64,000 bases of DNA from Chryseobacterium piscicola (lineage in GTDB: Bacteria; Bacteroidota; Bacteroidia; Flavobacteriales; Weeksellaceae). Made by a program: the position numbers and the translations under genes. Positions within the stretch are counted from its first letter, which is position 1. Each line of letters starts with the position of its first letter. The notes under the pieces were generated by a model. It searched no databases, was not told the origin of the DNA, and was given only the letters and a program-made list of their open reading frames with translations. This document shows, piece after piece, positions 54,846-64,000 of this stretch. The stretch spans positions 1-64,000 of the forward strand of contig NZ_FTOJ01000006.1 of assembly GCF_900156685.1 (NCBI RefSeq), read 5' to 3'.

Positions 54846-56120
54846 TTAAAATGTGCGTACCGCATCCAAAGTAAGATTGATTTCTGCATCTTTAATAGCA
54901 TCGCTTATGAAGTAGGTTTCATACCCGCTTGGTGGAAGATAAATTCCGTTTTCGAGCATGTGATGGAAAAACTTATTGAATTTTGAATGATTTGCTTTCT
55001 GTGCATCATCAAAATTTGAAACCACTTCAACATCAAAGAAAACTGACATCATGGAGCCTTGTCTGTTGATTTTGTGCTGAATACCTTTTTCCGTTAATAT
55101 TTTACCAATTTCTATATCTAAAACTTCGGTTGTTTCTGCCAATCCGGTAAAAAATTCTGGATTGTTTTTAATAATTTGAAGCGTTTTCAAACCCGCTCTC
55201 ATCGCTAAAGGATTTCCACTTAAAGTACCAGCCTGATAAACACCGCCTTTCGGAGCAAGATGATCCATAATTTCATTTCTTCCTGCAAAAGCTCCTACCG
55301 GAAGCCCTCCACCTATTACTTTCCCATAGGTTACAAGATCTGCTTTTACATTAAACAATTCCTGAGCACCTCCGAAAGCCAATCTGAAGCCTGTCATCAC
55401 TTCATCGAAAATCAGTAAAGTCCCGTTTTCGTCACAAAGAATTCTTAGTTTTTGAAGAAAATCATTTTCAGGAAGCACGCACCCCATGTTTCCGGCAATC
55501 GGCTCAATGATAATGGCTGCAATTTCGTTTGGATTTTTCTTAAATAATTCTTCAACTTGTTCAAAATCATTATATCTTGCCAGTAAAGTATCTTTTGCCG
55601 TTCCAGCTGTAACTCCTGGGGAATTGGGGTTTCCGAAAGTAGCTGCACCACTTCCTGCTTTTATTAAAAATGAATCTGAGTGACCATGATAACAGCCCTC
55701 AAACTTCACAATTTTATCCCTTCCTGTAAAACCTCTTGCCAATCTTACAGCACTCATACAAGCTTCCGTTCCCGAAGAAACCATTCTGATCTGGTCTATA
55801 TTTGGAACATTTTCTGTGATGAATTTTGCAATTTCAGTTTCTAGTTCAGTTGGCGCACCAAAAGAAAAACCTTTCTCGGCCTGAATTTTTAGTTCCTCTA
55901 AAACATCGGGATGGGTGTGTCCCAAGATGGCAGGTCCCCAAGAATTGATGTAATCTACATACACATTATCGTCGGCATCTGTAAGATAAGCTCCTTTTGC
56001 AGACTTCATAAAAACAGGAACTCCGCCTACAGATTTGAAGGCGCGTACAGGAGAATTAACTCCTCCAGGGATATATTGGTAAGCTTCATCAAATAGAGCT
56101 GAACTTCTTTGGTATCTCAT
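54846..56120 (-). CDS. hemL: Glutamate-1-semialdehyde 2,1-aminomutase
   Basis: A 424-residue PLP enzyme that makes 5-aminolevulinate for haem. [20 protein letters not shown] is at 115-134, and the PLP lysine K267 lies in [37 protein letters not shown] at the N-terminus is a strong signature. Other hem genes are not in the window. A gap of 64 bases separates its start from the end of the glucosaminidase gene upstream on the same strand. Confidence 0.97.
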   Translation of the reverse strand: MRYQRSSALFDEAYQYIPGGVNSPVRAFKSVGGVPVFMKSAKGAYLTDADDNVYVDYINSWGPAILGHTHPDVLEELKIQAEKGFSFGAPTELETEIAKFITENVPNIDQIRMVSSGTEACMSAVRLARGFTGRDKIVKFEGCYHGHSDSFLIKAGSGAATFGNPNSPGVTAGTAKDTLLARYNDFEQVEELFKKNPNEIAAIIIEPIAGNMGCVLPENDFLQKLRILCDENGTLLIFDEVMTGFRLAFGGAQELFNVKADLVTYGKVIGGGLPVGAFAGRNEIMDHLAPKGGVYQAGTLSGNPLAMRAGLKTLQIIKNNPEFFTGLAETTEVLDIEIGKILTEKGIQHKINRQGSMMSVFFDVEVVSNFDDAQKANHSKFNKFFHHMLENGIYLPPSGYETYFISDAIKDAEINLTLDAVRTF

Positions 56121-56184
56121 TATTTTAGTTAATGTTTGGCAGTAATTGGTTAATTGTTGACGGTTTTAAAACGAAAATTCAAAA

Positions 56185-57234
56185 TTAATTTCTTGGTTTT
56201 TTAGCAATCAGGTAAATTAATTGTCCTGGAGCAGGTTTTTGCCCTTCATCCATTCTGTTTTTAGCGTATAATTTATTGAGTTTAATTCCGAATTTCTGTG
56301 CAATATCGCGCATTTCTTCTGCAGATTCGGCTTTGTAGGTTGCCGTGTTTCCGTCAGAATTTTTAGATTCAAGAAACACAATTTCGTTTTTCTTTAGAGA
56401 ATAGGTCTCAAGCTCATTCCATTTCATCAGTTTTTCTTCACTGATTTTAAATTTCTTGGCAATAAACTGAATGTCTGTATCTTCCGGAATGACAACATAT
56501 TTCAAACTTCCATTCGGATGACTTTTAATTAAAATAGAATTTAAAATTTCTGATTTTGTCTTTATGCGTTCCTTTTTTGGCACTTCCGCATATACTTTTT
56601 TCGGAGCAGGATCTTGTTTTGAAGGCTTTTTTTTGTCTATTGTTTTTGGAGATTCTAAACTTGCCATGTACGTCTTATCATCTTTCAGACTAGGATACAT
56701 TTTTAGAACGGCATAATTTACTTCCTTAGAATTAACCTGATCAAATTCGTAAAGCTTATATTTTTCAATTTTGTTAATTAGTATATTGGCATATTTCGGG
56801 TTTGTAGCGTATCCTGCTTTTTTCAACCCATGAGCCCATGCTCTATAATCTTTCATGTCTAGATTAAAAAGATTGGCGTAATACTTTCTGGTCGCCAGAA
56901 ATACAGAATGATCTTCGTAAGATTGACGTGGGTCATCATACACTCTGAAACACTCATTGGGAGCATCATCTGTATGTTTCATAGATTTCCCTGTCCATTC
57001 TTCTTTACATTTTATTCCGAAATGATTTTTTCCTTCCAAAGCGAGTCGGCTCTGTCCGCCACCCGTTTCCAAAAGTCCTTGTGCAAGTGTAATTGAGGCT
57101 GGAATTTTATATTTTTCCATCTCTTCCACTGCATATTGAGCAAATTTTTGGATGTATTGATCATCATTTGCCCAATTTTGAGCTGAGAATTTAGATAAAA
57201 CTAAAAGGCTTATAACGGTAAAAAGTCTTTTCAT
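56185..57234 (-). CDS. Exported glucosaminidase with two LysM domains
   Basis: A 349-residue cell-wall hydrolase. A signal peptide (residues 1-18, ending SKFSAQ) is followed by an N-acetylmuramidase/glucosaminidase domain (about 20-165; ITLAQGLLETGGGQSRLALE with the catalytic Glu, GKNHFGIKC). Then come a Lys- and Pro-rich linker and two LysM modules (about 245-290 and 300-345) that bind peptidoglycan. It cleaves the glycan strand in cell division or wall turnover. Confidence 0.9.
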   Translation of the reverse strand: MKRLFTVISLLVLSKFSAQNWANDDQYIQKFAQYAVEEMEKYKIPASITLAQGLLETGGGQSRLALEGKNHFGIKCKEEWTGKSMKHTDDAPNECFRVYDDPRQSYEDHSVFLATRKYYANLFNLDMKDYRAWAHGLKKAGYATNPKYANILINKIEKYKLYEFDQVNSKEVNYAVLKMYPSLKDDKTYMASLESPKTIDKKKPSKQDPAPKKVYAEVPKKERIKTKSEILNSILIKSHPNGSLKYVVIPEDTDIQFIAKKFKISEEKLMKWNELETYSLKKNEIVFLESKNSDGNTATYKAESAEEMRDIAQKFGIKLNKLYAKNRMDEGQKPAPGQLIYLIAKKPRN

Positions 57235-57303
57235 CTTATTATTTTTATTGTTTTAGAAGAAAGATGTTGCACAAAAGTATGCTTCATTTTTTCAGATTTA
57301 AAT

Positions 57304-58206
57304 TTATATAATTAAATTTCTTTTTTGTTTTTCTAAAAGCAAATTTGCACCTTCAATTCCCTGCAAACCACCTGTATGAAAACATAGAATTCTGCTGCCT
57401 TTAGGAAAATAATCTTCGGATATCATTACAAAAATTTGCTGCATCATTTTCCCTGTATAAATAGGTTCCAGCGGAATTTCAAATTTCAATTTAAAGTTAT
57501 TGATAAAACGGATGTTTTCATCAATTATTTTACCATACCCCCCTAAAGTAGCATCGGTTAAATAGAAATTTCTTTTTGAAGTTAATTTTAAAATATTTTC
57601 ATACAAAGAAGAATCTTCTACCACTTTAAAACCTATAACTTTTTGACTGTCTTCACAAAATTGAGAAAGTCCTGCAACAGTTCCTCCGGTACCGACTGCT
57701 GTGCAAAGATAATCAAAATCTTTTGTATCATTATTGAGCATCATTTTAATGCCTTGAACAGCGTTTTCATTGGTACCACCTTCTGGAATTATAAGAGCTT
57801 CTGGAAATTCTTGTTGCAAAAATTCGGTCAGTTTTTCTTTATGCCGGTATTCTTCACGGGAAACGAATTTTAGATTCATTCCGTTTTCTTTGGCAAAAAC
57901 TAAAGTAGGATTATCTCGCCATTTCTTTTCTATTTCTTCGCCTCTGATAATTCCTAATGTTTTAATATTAAATTGATTACCGATGGCTGAAACCGCCGAA
58001 ATATGATTAGAAAAAGCTCCCCCAAATGTTATTATTAAAGGGTTTTCTAATTGTAAATTTAAATAATTATTGATGTTAAAAAAAAGTTTCCAATACTTAT
58101 TTCCTGAAATTTCGGGATGAATAAGATCTTCTCTTTTCATAAATAGTTTTACATCTTTATCTATAGGAATTTCTACAATAGGAATTTTAATTTCTGGAAC
58201 TTTCAT
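57304..58206 (-). CDS. PLP-dependent ACC deaminase/D-cysteine desulfhydrase-family protein
   Basis: A 300-residue fold-type II PLP enzyme. K37 in SGNKYWKL is the expected PLP lysine, and FGGAFSNHISAVSAIG plus AVGTGGTVAGLSQF are typical of the family, which includes ACC deaminase and D-cysteine desulfhydrase. The substrate cannot be fixed from these motifs. The short length suits the Bacteroidota subgroup. It is not in a clear pathway operon. Confidence 0.88.
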   Translation of the reverse strand: MKVPEIKIPIVEIPIDKDVKLFMKREDLIHPEISGNKYWKLFFNINNYLNLQLENPLIITFGGAFSNHISAVSAIGNQFNIKTLGIIRGEEIEKKWRDNPTLVFAKENGMNLKFVSREEYRHKEKLTEFLQQEFPEALIIPEGGTNENAVQGIKMMLNNDTKDFDYLCTAVGTGGTVAGLSQFCEDSQKVIGFKVVEDSSLYENILKLTSKRNFYLTDATLGGYGKIIDENIRFINNFKLKFEIPLEPIYTGKMMQQIFVMISEDYFPKGSRILCFHTGGLQGIEGANLLLEKQKRNLII

Positions 58207-58382
58207 TATTGCAAATTTCTAGAATTTATTTCAAATGATAATTTATTTAATTTAATTTGAAATGATATAAAAAATCGTGATCGAATAAAACCATCCCTAG
58301 GATATTCTTCAAAATTATGATAAACACTTCTCTCCAAAAAAAACAATAACACATTAAAAATGAGACATTACGAAATAAAATT

Positions 58383-58682
58383 TCACTTTATATACTTCCA
58401 AAAACCCCAGAATTTTCTTTTTTTAAGGTAATTCATATCTCTTTCCATTGCATAAGCTTCTCTTTCAAAAGATATTCTACGATAAGCTTTGTGACTATTT
58501 TTCAGTTTAAAAAACCAATAGTAAAATTCTATTAAATACGCGATGTAAAAAAAAACAATAAGCAACTCTAGCTGCTGACAAAGATGTATTTTTTCATGGT
58601 TAATCAATATTTTATTTTTCTTATCTTCGGGATTCCTAATAAAAATGAAAGGAAAAAGAGTTATGCCACTAATTTTCAACAT
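58383..58682 (-). CDS. Small HExxH membrane protein of unknown function
   Basis: A 99-residue protein using the ATG at 58682. It has HEKIH (in LINHEKIHLCQQLELLIVFF), a metal-binding motif of zinc peptidases, followed by a membrane segment (LIVFFYIAYLIEFYYWFF) and the conserved tail ISFEREAYAMERDMNYLKKR. I know it only as a conserved hypothetical group. A TATATTTG promoter on the minus strand (58718-58725) lies 36 bases before this ATG. A longer reading to 58775 would run past the promoter and overlap the divergent gene at 58756, so I reject it. Confidence 0.65.
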   Translation of the reverse strand: MLKISGITLFPFIFIRNPEDKKNKILINHEKIHLCQQLELLIVFFYIAYLIEFYYWFFKLKNSHKAYRRISFEREAYAMERDMNYLKKRKFWGFWKYIK

Positions 58683-58737
58683 TTTTAAAGGCTTTTGGCA
58701 CACAATTATCATAATCACAAATATATAAGTTTTTTGA

Positions 58738-58938
<201 letters not shown>

Positions 58939-58944
58939 AATAGT

Positions 58945-59475
58945 ATGAAAAAATATATTCTTATTTTACTAGCAACGAGTTTAGGGCTTTCATCATGCAG
59001 TCCCTTTCAAGTGAGATCAGATTATGCACAGTCTGCTAGTTTTAGCACATACAAGACCTATAAACTGAGAATTGATGATTTAAAAATAAACGACATTGAT
59101 AAGGACAGAGTTTTAAACGAGTTATCAAAACAACTCCAGTCTAAAGGTTTGCAATCTGGAGAAAATCCTGATGTAATCATCAATGTAAAAGCAAACCATA
59201 AAAAAGTGACCGACATCAACAACACCAATCCTTATGGAGGAATGTGGGGCTGGGGAGGCGGTTTCGGTTGGGGAATCGGGATGAACAGAACCTGGACGAG
59301 CAACTACAACGAAGGAGCAATCATTGTAGACATGGTAGATGCAAAAACGCAAAAATTGGTTTGGCAAGGTATAGGAAGTGGTATTTCTGTTGACAGACCA
59401 AAGGCAAAGCAAAAGCAAATCCCTCAGATTATGTCAGAAATAATGGCAAATTATCCTCCAGGAATGAAGAAATAA
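58945..59475 (+). CDS. DUF4136 lipoprotein
   Basis: A 176-residue lipoprotein: signal peptide and lipobox LSSC (C18), then a DUF4136 domain with SFSTYKTYKL and the glycine- and tryptophan-rich loop NPYGGMWGWGGGFGWGIG (about 95-113). It ends EIMANYPPGMKK. DUF4136 proteins are outer-membrane or periplasmic lipoproteins of unknown role. A strong terminator follows. Confidence 0.88.
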   Translation: MKKYILILLATSLGLSSCSPFQVRSDYAQSASFSTYKTYKLRIDDLKINDIDKDRVLNELSKQLQSKGLQSGENPDVIINVKANHKKVTDINNTNPYGGMWGWGGGFGWGIGMNRTWTSNYNEGAIIVDMVDAKTQKLVWQGIGSGISVDRPKAKQKQIPQIMSEIMANYPPGMKK

Positions 59476-59476
59476 T

Positions 59477-59510
59477 AAAAAAGGCGGTTTTTAGAAAAAC
59501 CGCCTTTTTT
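59477..59510 (+). terminator. Terminator after the DUF4136 gene
   Basis: AAAAAAGGCGGTTTT pairs with AAAACCGCCTTTTTT around a short loop. It also suits the converging SPFH gene. Confidence 0.92.
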
Positions 59511-59528
59511 ATTGATTAGAAATAATTA

Positions 59529-60434
59529 TTACTTAGCATGACTGGTTAAATCATCTAGATTTTGAGTTGCTGCCATAGAAATTACAAGATCATTCAACAT
59601 GGAGCTCGCTGCTGTAGGCGAATTGGGTAACAACACCAAATTACTTCTATTATTAGCACCTATTGACTGGAGCGTGTCATAATGCTGTGTCACAACAATT
59701 AAAGCTGATGCTTCTTGAGGTTTAATATTTACAGAATTCAGCATGTGAACTGATTCCTGAAGACCCTTGGCAATTTCTCTTCGTTGATCTGCAATACCTT
59801 GACCTTGAAGTTTTTTAGATTCTGCTTCAGCTTTTGCTACTGCTACAATTCTTATTCTTTGTGCTTCAGATTCGTATTCAGCAGCCGTTTTTTCACGTTC
59901 TGCTGCATTGATTCTGTTCATGGCATGTTTCACTTGTTCATCAGGATCAATATCGGTAACTAAAGCTTTTATAATATCATATCCATAACTTTGCATTGCT
60001 TCTTGCAGCTCACTTTTAACAGCAACTGCAATATCATCTTTTCTTACAAAAACATCGTCTAGTTTCGTTTTGGGAACTTCCGCACGAACGACATCAAACA
60101 CGTAAGATGTAATTTGATTTTCAGGATTTTCTAACCGATAATAAGCATCTTTCACATTTTCTCTTATTACCTGATACTGCACAGAAACTTTCATTTTAAT
60201 AAAAACATTATCCAAAGTTTTGGTATCAATGATAACATCCAATTGCTGAATTCTAAGATTCAGACGTTTCGAAATTTGATCCAGAAAGGGAATTTTAAGA
60301 TGCAAACCTGCGTGGCTTACTTTCAAAAACTTACCTAATCTTTCTACTACAGCAGCAGACTCCTGCTTTACAGTAAAAAAAGAGGCAAACAAAGTTATCA
60401 GCCCAAAAAAGACCAAAATACCTAAATAAATCAT
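59529..60434 (-). CDS. SPFH/Band 7 (stomatin-like, QmcA-type) protein
   Basis: A 301-residue membrane-anchored protein. An N-terminal hairpin (residues 2-20) precedes the SPFH domain (VKQESAAVVERLGKFLKVSH, then HLKIPFLDQISKRLNLRIQQ, RAEVPKTKLDDVF) and a coiled-coil helix rich in AEAE (AKAEAESKKLQGQGIADQRR). It is likely to assemble into a ring in membrane microdomains near a protease. No NfeD gene is adjacent, which is unusual for some of its subfamilies. Confidence 0.93.
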   Translation of the reverse strand: MIYLGILVFFGLITLFASFFTVKQESAAVVERLGKFLKVSHAGLHLKIPFLDQISKRLNLRIQQLDVIIDTKTLDNVFIKMKVSVQYQVIRENVKDAYYRLENPENQITSYVFDVVRAEVPKTKLDDVFVRKDDIAVAVKSELQEAMQSYGYDIIKALVTDIDPDEQVKHAMNRINAAEREKTAAEYESEAQRIRIVAVAKAEAESKKLQGQGIADQRREIAKGLQESVHMLNSVNIKPQEASALIVVTQHYDTLQSIGANNRSNLVLLPNSPTAASSMLNDLVISMAATQNLDDLTSHAK

Positions 60435-60652
60435 AAAATATTTTTTAATAGTTAGTTCATAAATTTACGAAAAATTTATATTTTTTACTAATTTTCTGTA
60501 GCTTTCTTTATATTTTCAGCCATTTTCATAAACAGAAACCCAAAAACTAGACATTCAGAAACTTTACAATTTCATTTTCTTATGAAAATTGAATCTTTGG
60601 CTTCCAAAAGCAAAAAAGATTATAAAACTCCGATTTATTTAACAAAAACTAA

Positions 60653-60695
60653 GAGCCTATTTAAATTTTATTTTTAAATATTTTTAAACAGATTC
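60653..60695. mobile_element. 43-bp minimal MITE related to 7189-7416
   Basis: Starts GAGCCTATTTAAA and ends, inverted, GAATCTGTTTAAA (10 of 13 positions match), with flanking TAA at 60650-60652 and 60696-60698. It has almost no interior, so it is nearly the two ends joined. Confidence 0.55.
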
Positions 60696-60717
60696 TAAAT
60701 ACTTCGGTATATTAAAT

Positions 60718-60951
60718 TTGGAGCTTCATTTTCCTCAATTTTCTGTAAAAAATTCACCTACACAGTCTGATGAATTGGAAACCAATGTTCACAAATCACT
60801 TTTGATTGCCAAAAAAATTTATGTAGACCAAAACGAAAGAAAAGCCATTCTTACCGACAAAACTCAAAAAGAAATCAACAAAATCATCACCGGAATTATG
60901 AGACAAAATAGAATCGATTTTTCAGAAAGATGGAAGATTAATTTTCAATAA
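60718..60951 (+). CDS. Hypothetical 77-residue protein, possibly a gene remnant
   Basis: Begins at TTG (60718), which itself lies inside a TAAATTTG element, so the true start is doubtful. The protein MELHFPQFSVKNSPTQSDEL followed by a basic helical end (ERKAILTDKTQKEINKIITG) is not recognised. It starts 22 bases after the mini-MITE. It could be a genuine small gene or the end of a larger gene that was cut off. Confidence 0.4.
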   Translation: MELHFPQFSVKNSPTQSDELETNVHKSLLIAKKIYVDQNERKAILTDKTQKEINKIITGIMRQNRIDFSERWKINFQ

Positions 60952-60995
60952 ATTATTGTTTAAAATTTAAAAACCAAAGTAATTTATTTAATTTT

Positions 60996-62354
60996 CTACA
61001 TGGTCATTCCTATATCTATTCCTTTAATTTTGCGGTAAAGATCAGTTGCATAATTATCTGTCATCCCAGAAACAAAATCAATCACGCCTAAAACTTTTTG
61101 ATAATCTGAACCCTCATCGTAAACGAACTGATTCGGCAGAAGTTTGAGAGCCATTTTATCATACGATTTAAATTCACTTTTAGACTTTAAAACAGAAGGA
61201 ATAAAGTGATCTAAAAGTTCGTACATCACATTATATCCTGCATTTTCTATTTCTACAACTGCTTTGTGATTGTAAATTTTGTTGATAGAAAAGGCTTCAA
61301 TATCATTCAAGGTATTTTTCTCAGATTTATAAATATCAAGAAGAGCTTTATCTAAACTTCCATCAATAATTTTGCTAAAATTGGCTTTATATATTTCAAT
61401 TGATTGGTTGATTAATGCGTTGATTACCTTTGCTCTCAAATAAGAAATCCTTTCGTTATCATTTGAAATTAAACTCAATTTATCTTTTACTCTTTTGATG
61501 TCATTGGTTTCAGATTTTACCAACTCGAAGAAGAGATTTTCACAATCTGCGGTTGAGACGATTCCTAAACGGTGAGCGTCTTCCATATCGATAATATTAT
61601 AGCAAATATCATCTGCCGCCTCTACTAACCAAACAAAAGGATGTCTTTTAAAAATATAGGGCTCATCATTTTCTTGTATCAAGTGAGTTGCCTCTGCAAT
61701 TTTCAAAAAAGTTTCTTTCTCATTTTGAAAAAAACCAAATTTTTTACGATGAAGAATTCCTTTTTCTCTGGCAATCGCTTCACACGGATATTTTGCTATA
61801 GCCGATAAAGTAGAATACGTTAGTTGTGTTCCGCCTAAATCTTTTCCTTGTTGCTGATGAGTAAGAACACGAACTGCATTGGCATTTCCTTCGAAATTTA
61901 CCAAATCTGCCCATTCTTTTTCATTAAACTTATTTTTTATCTGATTTTCATTTTTATCGAAATAGCTGGCAATTGCATCTTCCCCAGAATGCCCAAATGC
62001 AGGGTTCCCAACATCATGACATAGACATGCCGCAGCAATAACGTTACTGAGATTGTGAGTATAAAAACTCTTTGAATCCTCCGTTAATACCGTTTTAAAA
62101 TTTTTAACAATAAAATCCCCAATGATACTTCCCAAACTTCTCCCAACAGAGGAAACCTCGAGTGAATGCGTGAGGCGGTTGTGTACAAAAACACTCCCAG
62201 GAAGCGGAAAAACCTGAGTTTTATTTTGTAATCTTCTGAATGCAGAAGAAAAAATAATCCTGTCATAATCTCTCTGAAAATCTGTGCGGGAGGCCGCTGT
62301 ATTTGGATTGTTACCGGTACGCTGGCTGGTAAAAATCTCATTCAAATTCATCAT
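60996..62354 (-). CDS. dgt: Deoxyguanosinetriphosphate triphosphohydrolase (dGTPase)
   Basis: A 452-residue HD-domain enzyme that hydrolyses dGTP to deoxyguanosine and triphosphate. The metal site is H63 (RLTHSLEVSS) and H113-D114 (CLCHDVGNPAFGHSGE). DYDRIIFSSAFRRLQNKTQV at 29-48 is a strong family signature. The promoter TAATTTTG (minus strand, 62359-62366) ends 4 bases before the ATG, so the transcript may be leaderless. Confidence 0.95.
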   Translation of the reverse strand: MMNLNEIFTSQRTGNNPNTAASRTDFQRDYDRIIFSSAFRRLQNKTQVFPLPGSVFVHNRLTHSLEVSSVGRSLGSIIGDFIVKNFKTVLTEDSKSFYTHNLSNVIAAACLCHDVGNPAFGHSGEDAIASYFDKNENQIKNKFNEKEWADLVNFEGNANAVRVLTHQQQGKDLGGTQLTYSTLSAIAKYPCEAIAREKGILHRKKFGFFQNEKETFLKIAEATHLIQENDEPYIFKRHPFVWLVEAADDICYNIIDMEDAHRLGIVSTADCENLFFELVKSETNDIKRVKDKLSLISNDNERISYLRAKVINALINQSIEIYKANFSKIIDGSLDKALLDIYKSEKNTLNDIEAFSINKIYNHKAVVEIENAGYNVMYELLDHFIPSVLKSKSEFKSYDKMALKLLPNQFVYDEGSDYQKVLGVIDFVSGMTDNYATDLYRKIKGIDIGMTM

Positions 62355-62358
62355 TTTC

Positions 62359-62366
62359 CAAAATTA
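62359..62366 (-). promoter_or_regulatory. Promoter -7 element of dgt, 4 bases from the ATG
   Basis: TAATTTTG on the minus strand. With a start site 4-7 bases beyond, the mRNA would begin at or very near the dgt ATG (62354). Confidence 0.5.
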
Positions 62367-63198
62367 AAGTAAATTTTATTTTTATAGTAATAATTAATGA
62401 ATTTAATTTAATTAAAATTTAGTTTGTAAAAACTTCTCGTAGCGCTAATGAACAGAAAATTATTCATTATTTAATTCCTCTGTGTTTTCAAAGGCTTATG
62501 GGAAAGTAAATGATGAACAAGATTGGCTTTTCTAGTAGTTTTTTCCAAACGGAGGATTTTATCTGGTTTTAATAAACAATCAATCGCTGTGAGCATATAA
62601 ATTTATAAGGTGCAGTAAGATTAAATACTTATGAATACTAATAACCTGACTTTGAGCACAATTAAACACATAAAAATTTGATTACACGTCTTTTAAACCA
62701 CTATCAATTGAGTCGGAATTTTGCACGATCTAGATTTTGTACCATCAAAGACTTTAGCCGAAACTTATAGTAGGTTTTGACTAAAGCCAACTCTATATTA
62801 CCATTTCTTAAAACAAACTAATGCCCGCTACTATTGATATTGGTAAAAAAATCAATAATCGAGCTCAGGTTAATAAAAAACAATATTTTTAATTCAATCA
62901 AGGTGCTTTTTTACAACTCAATTTGAAAAAACAGGTTTTATGCGGTAAAAATATTATGTTAAAAAATGTCATTTTTGAATATTTCAGACATTTAATATGC
63001 TTTACATTTCATTCTCTTGATATTGTCAACCTGAAAACAACCAATATAGAAACATTAACAAATTCATATTTTTTTACGAATAAAATAATTAAAACAAAAA
63101 CAAAACTATCATCAAACCAACAAACCAACAATAGAAAAACAGCCTTAAAACCACCCCAAACCCACATACAACACTGATATACATCATAATATTTTTAT
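62367..63198. other. 832-bp gene-poor region
   Basis: AT-rich, with no convincing coding region. A reading of 84 codons at 62923-63177 is Lys-, Asn- and Thr-rich, without a recognisable motif. I see no strong palindromes and no tRNA. It may hold an unrecognised RNA or a decayed gene. Confidence 0.4.
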
Positions 63199-63226
63199 TT
63201 GACATTCGTTTTGAAAGCTGTAATAT
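63199..63226 (+). promoter_or_regulatory. Sigma-70-like promoter of the 26-residue peptide gene
   Basis: TTGACA at 63199-63204, a 16-base spacer, and TAATAT at 63221-63226. This is closer to the E. coli consensus than to the local TAnnTTTG form. Confidence 0.5.
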
Positions 63227-63277
63227 TGCATTATAGAATTCGCAACAAATATCAAAATAAATAAAAATTCAAAAATT

Positions 63278-63358
63278 ATGATCGCAATTATCGGAGTAGC
63301 AACATGTGCAGTTTTAGTTTCATCTTACATCGCAACAGCAAAGAAAGAAAACAACTAA
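63278..63358 (+). CDS. 26-residue single-span membrane peptide
   Basis: The short open frame encodes MIAIIGVATCAVLVSSYIAT followed by AKKENN. It is one hydrophobic span with a basic, polar C-terminus, as in small membrane regulators. It has a TTGACA-TAATAT promoter at 63199-63226, an A-rich stretch before the ATG, and a strong terminator at 63438-63468 before the next gene, so it is a complete transcription unit. I do not know a family. Function cannot be inferred. Confidence 0.6.
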   Translation: MIAIIGVATCAVLVSSYIATAKKENN

Positions 63359-63437
63359 TTATTAAATAAAAAATAATAATCTATAAAGCATTTTTATCAG
63401 TTACTATTTTTTATGTTTACAGTCTATAATGACTGTC

Positions 63438-63468
63438 CGCTCTTTTACTCAACCGGAGTAAAAGAGCG
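63438..63468 (+). terminator. Terminator after the 26-residue peptide gene
   Basis: CGCTCTTTTACTC pairs with GAGTAAAAGAGCG around a short loop; the T run is replaced by an A run on this strand, so the hairpin is strong but its use as a terminator for this direction is less certain. Confidence 0.6.
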
Positions 63469-63486
63469 CAAAAAAAACATAACAAA

Positions 63487-63987
63487 ATGATTACACAACT
63501 CGAGCAAATTCAAAATTCAGTTTTTTCTAAGCTCAACGTAATCATTTGCCAAATCCAGCCAGACTCTGAATGTGAAGAATACTTTGGTCATAATTTCCAA
63601 TTAAATCAATTCAGTATTAAATTCAGAAAGGCTAAAATCACTCCTAAAAAAATCGGGCAATTTGTGACTTTATGGACAAGAAATCCCGAATCTAAACAAA
63701 CCGAACCATTCTCTTCCAAAGATCCTTTTGATTTTTACATGATCTTTTGTGATACAGACCACAAATCTGGATTCTTCTTTTTCTCTCAACAAATTCTAGT
63801 TCAGAAAAACATTCTCACTACCCTTTCTAAAGATGGAAAGCGAGGTTTCAGAGTTTATCCAACATGGGATTCTCCGGAAAACAAACAAGCAAAAAAAACC
63901 CAAAATTGGCAGAAAGATTTTTTCATTGATTTTTCAGATGAAAATTATTTTAAAAAATTTGAAACCATTTTCAACTTTCATTTGTAA
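63487..63987 (+). CDS. MepB-family protein
   Basis: A 166-residue protein of the MepB family: FRKAKITPKKIGQFVTLWTR near residues 46-65, then FFFSQQILVQKNILT, and KRGFRVYPTWDSPENKQAKK with TQNWQKDFFI near the end. MepB was first described next to the MepA efflux pump in Staphylococcus; its biochemical role is not known. Complete within the window, with the stop at 63985-63987. It is separated from the small peptide gene by a strong hairpin. Confidence 0.9.
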   Translation: MITQLEQIQNSVFSKLNVIICQIQPDSECEEYFGHNFQLNQFSIKFRKAKITPKKIGQFVTLWTRNPESKQTEPFSSKDPFDFYMIFCDTDHKSGFFFFSQQILVQKNILTTLSKDGKRGFRVYPTWDSPENKQAKKTQNWQKDFFIDFSDENYFKKFETIFNFHL

Positions 63988-64000
63988 TAAAATTCTGAAG

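Noticed and set aside
62923..63177. Plus-strand open frame of 84 codons
   Set aside because: Low-complexity Lys/Asn/Thr-rich composition, no motif, and no promoter or ribosome-binding feature near the start.

Overview
The window is AT-rich chromosomal DNA of a Bacteroidota bacterium, most likely a Chryseobacterium-like member of the Flavobacteriia. The evidence is a type IX secretion (T9SS type B) C-terminal sorting domain, many promoters of the Bacteroidota form TAnnTTTG, a DUF4476 protein, a DUF4136 lipoprotein, a DUF5522 protein, a Bacteroidota-type topoisomerase IV pair, and codon use typical of that group. Most of the window is ordinary core genome. The accessory part is the first 5.4 kb.

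Positions 1-5380 hold a cassette-like array that I do not recognise as a described element. Three cargo slots (a Cys-rich putative HNH-like protein, a SIR2-domain protein, and a PTH2-like protein plus a small partner) are inserted into near-identical framing DNA. The left frame carries a remnant of an IS1182-type transposase gene (minus strand), an outward-facing TATTTTTG promoter, and an invariant end CAGACTG(A/C)CGTT. The right frame starts TAACTAAGCTTTCG and carries hairpins and a terminator. In two slots the cargo is bounded by an inverted repeat of about 15 nt that is private to that slot, as in integron gene cassettes, but no integrase is present and the core sites are not canonical. A further position in the array holds a REP-associated tyrosine transposase (RAYT) between two inverted REP hairpins. 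An IS91-type transposase remnant lies in another.

5.4-11.7 kb: an acyl-CoA-dehydrogenase-like gene overlapped by a PnuC-type transporter under a TPP riboswitch (so probably the thiamine transporter PnuT), a small MITE, then HPP-family, zinc-ribbon, SDR epimerase, NudK-type Nudix and secreted-protein genes, and a DnaJ-KTSC fusion. 11.8-18.4 kb: a complete tripartite RND efflux pump (permease, adaptor, TolC) behind a TetR regulator with paired operator-like repeats. 18.4-26.5 kb: a T9SS-exported repeat protein, CvfB, a DUF4476 protein, a membrane protein, lipoamide dehydrogenase and a small Cys protein. 26.5-37.3 kb: a glycosyltransferase, RecQ, KdsD, TatC, two secreted/periplasmic metallopeptidases (M1 and M61), a secreted protein of unknown function and an NTF2-like protein.

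37.4-46.0 kb: three identical tandem initiator tRNA genes, a YciO/Sua5 protein, YaaA, PrmC, a rhomboid protease, and topoisomerase IV (parE, an unknown membrane-protein gene, parC). 46.2-54.7 kb: an aminotransferase, YchF, ferritin, a dicarboxylate-type symporter, and a DUF779-aldehyde dehydrogenase pair with a divergent AraC regulator. 54.8-64.0 kb: HemL, a glucosaminidase-LysM protein, a PLP deaminase, small proteins, a DUF4136 lipoprotein, an SPFH protein, dGTPase, a roughly 0.9 kb gene-poor stretch, a 26-residue membrane peptide gene with its own promoter and terminator, and a MepB-family protein.
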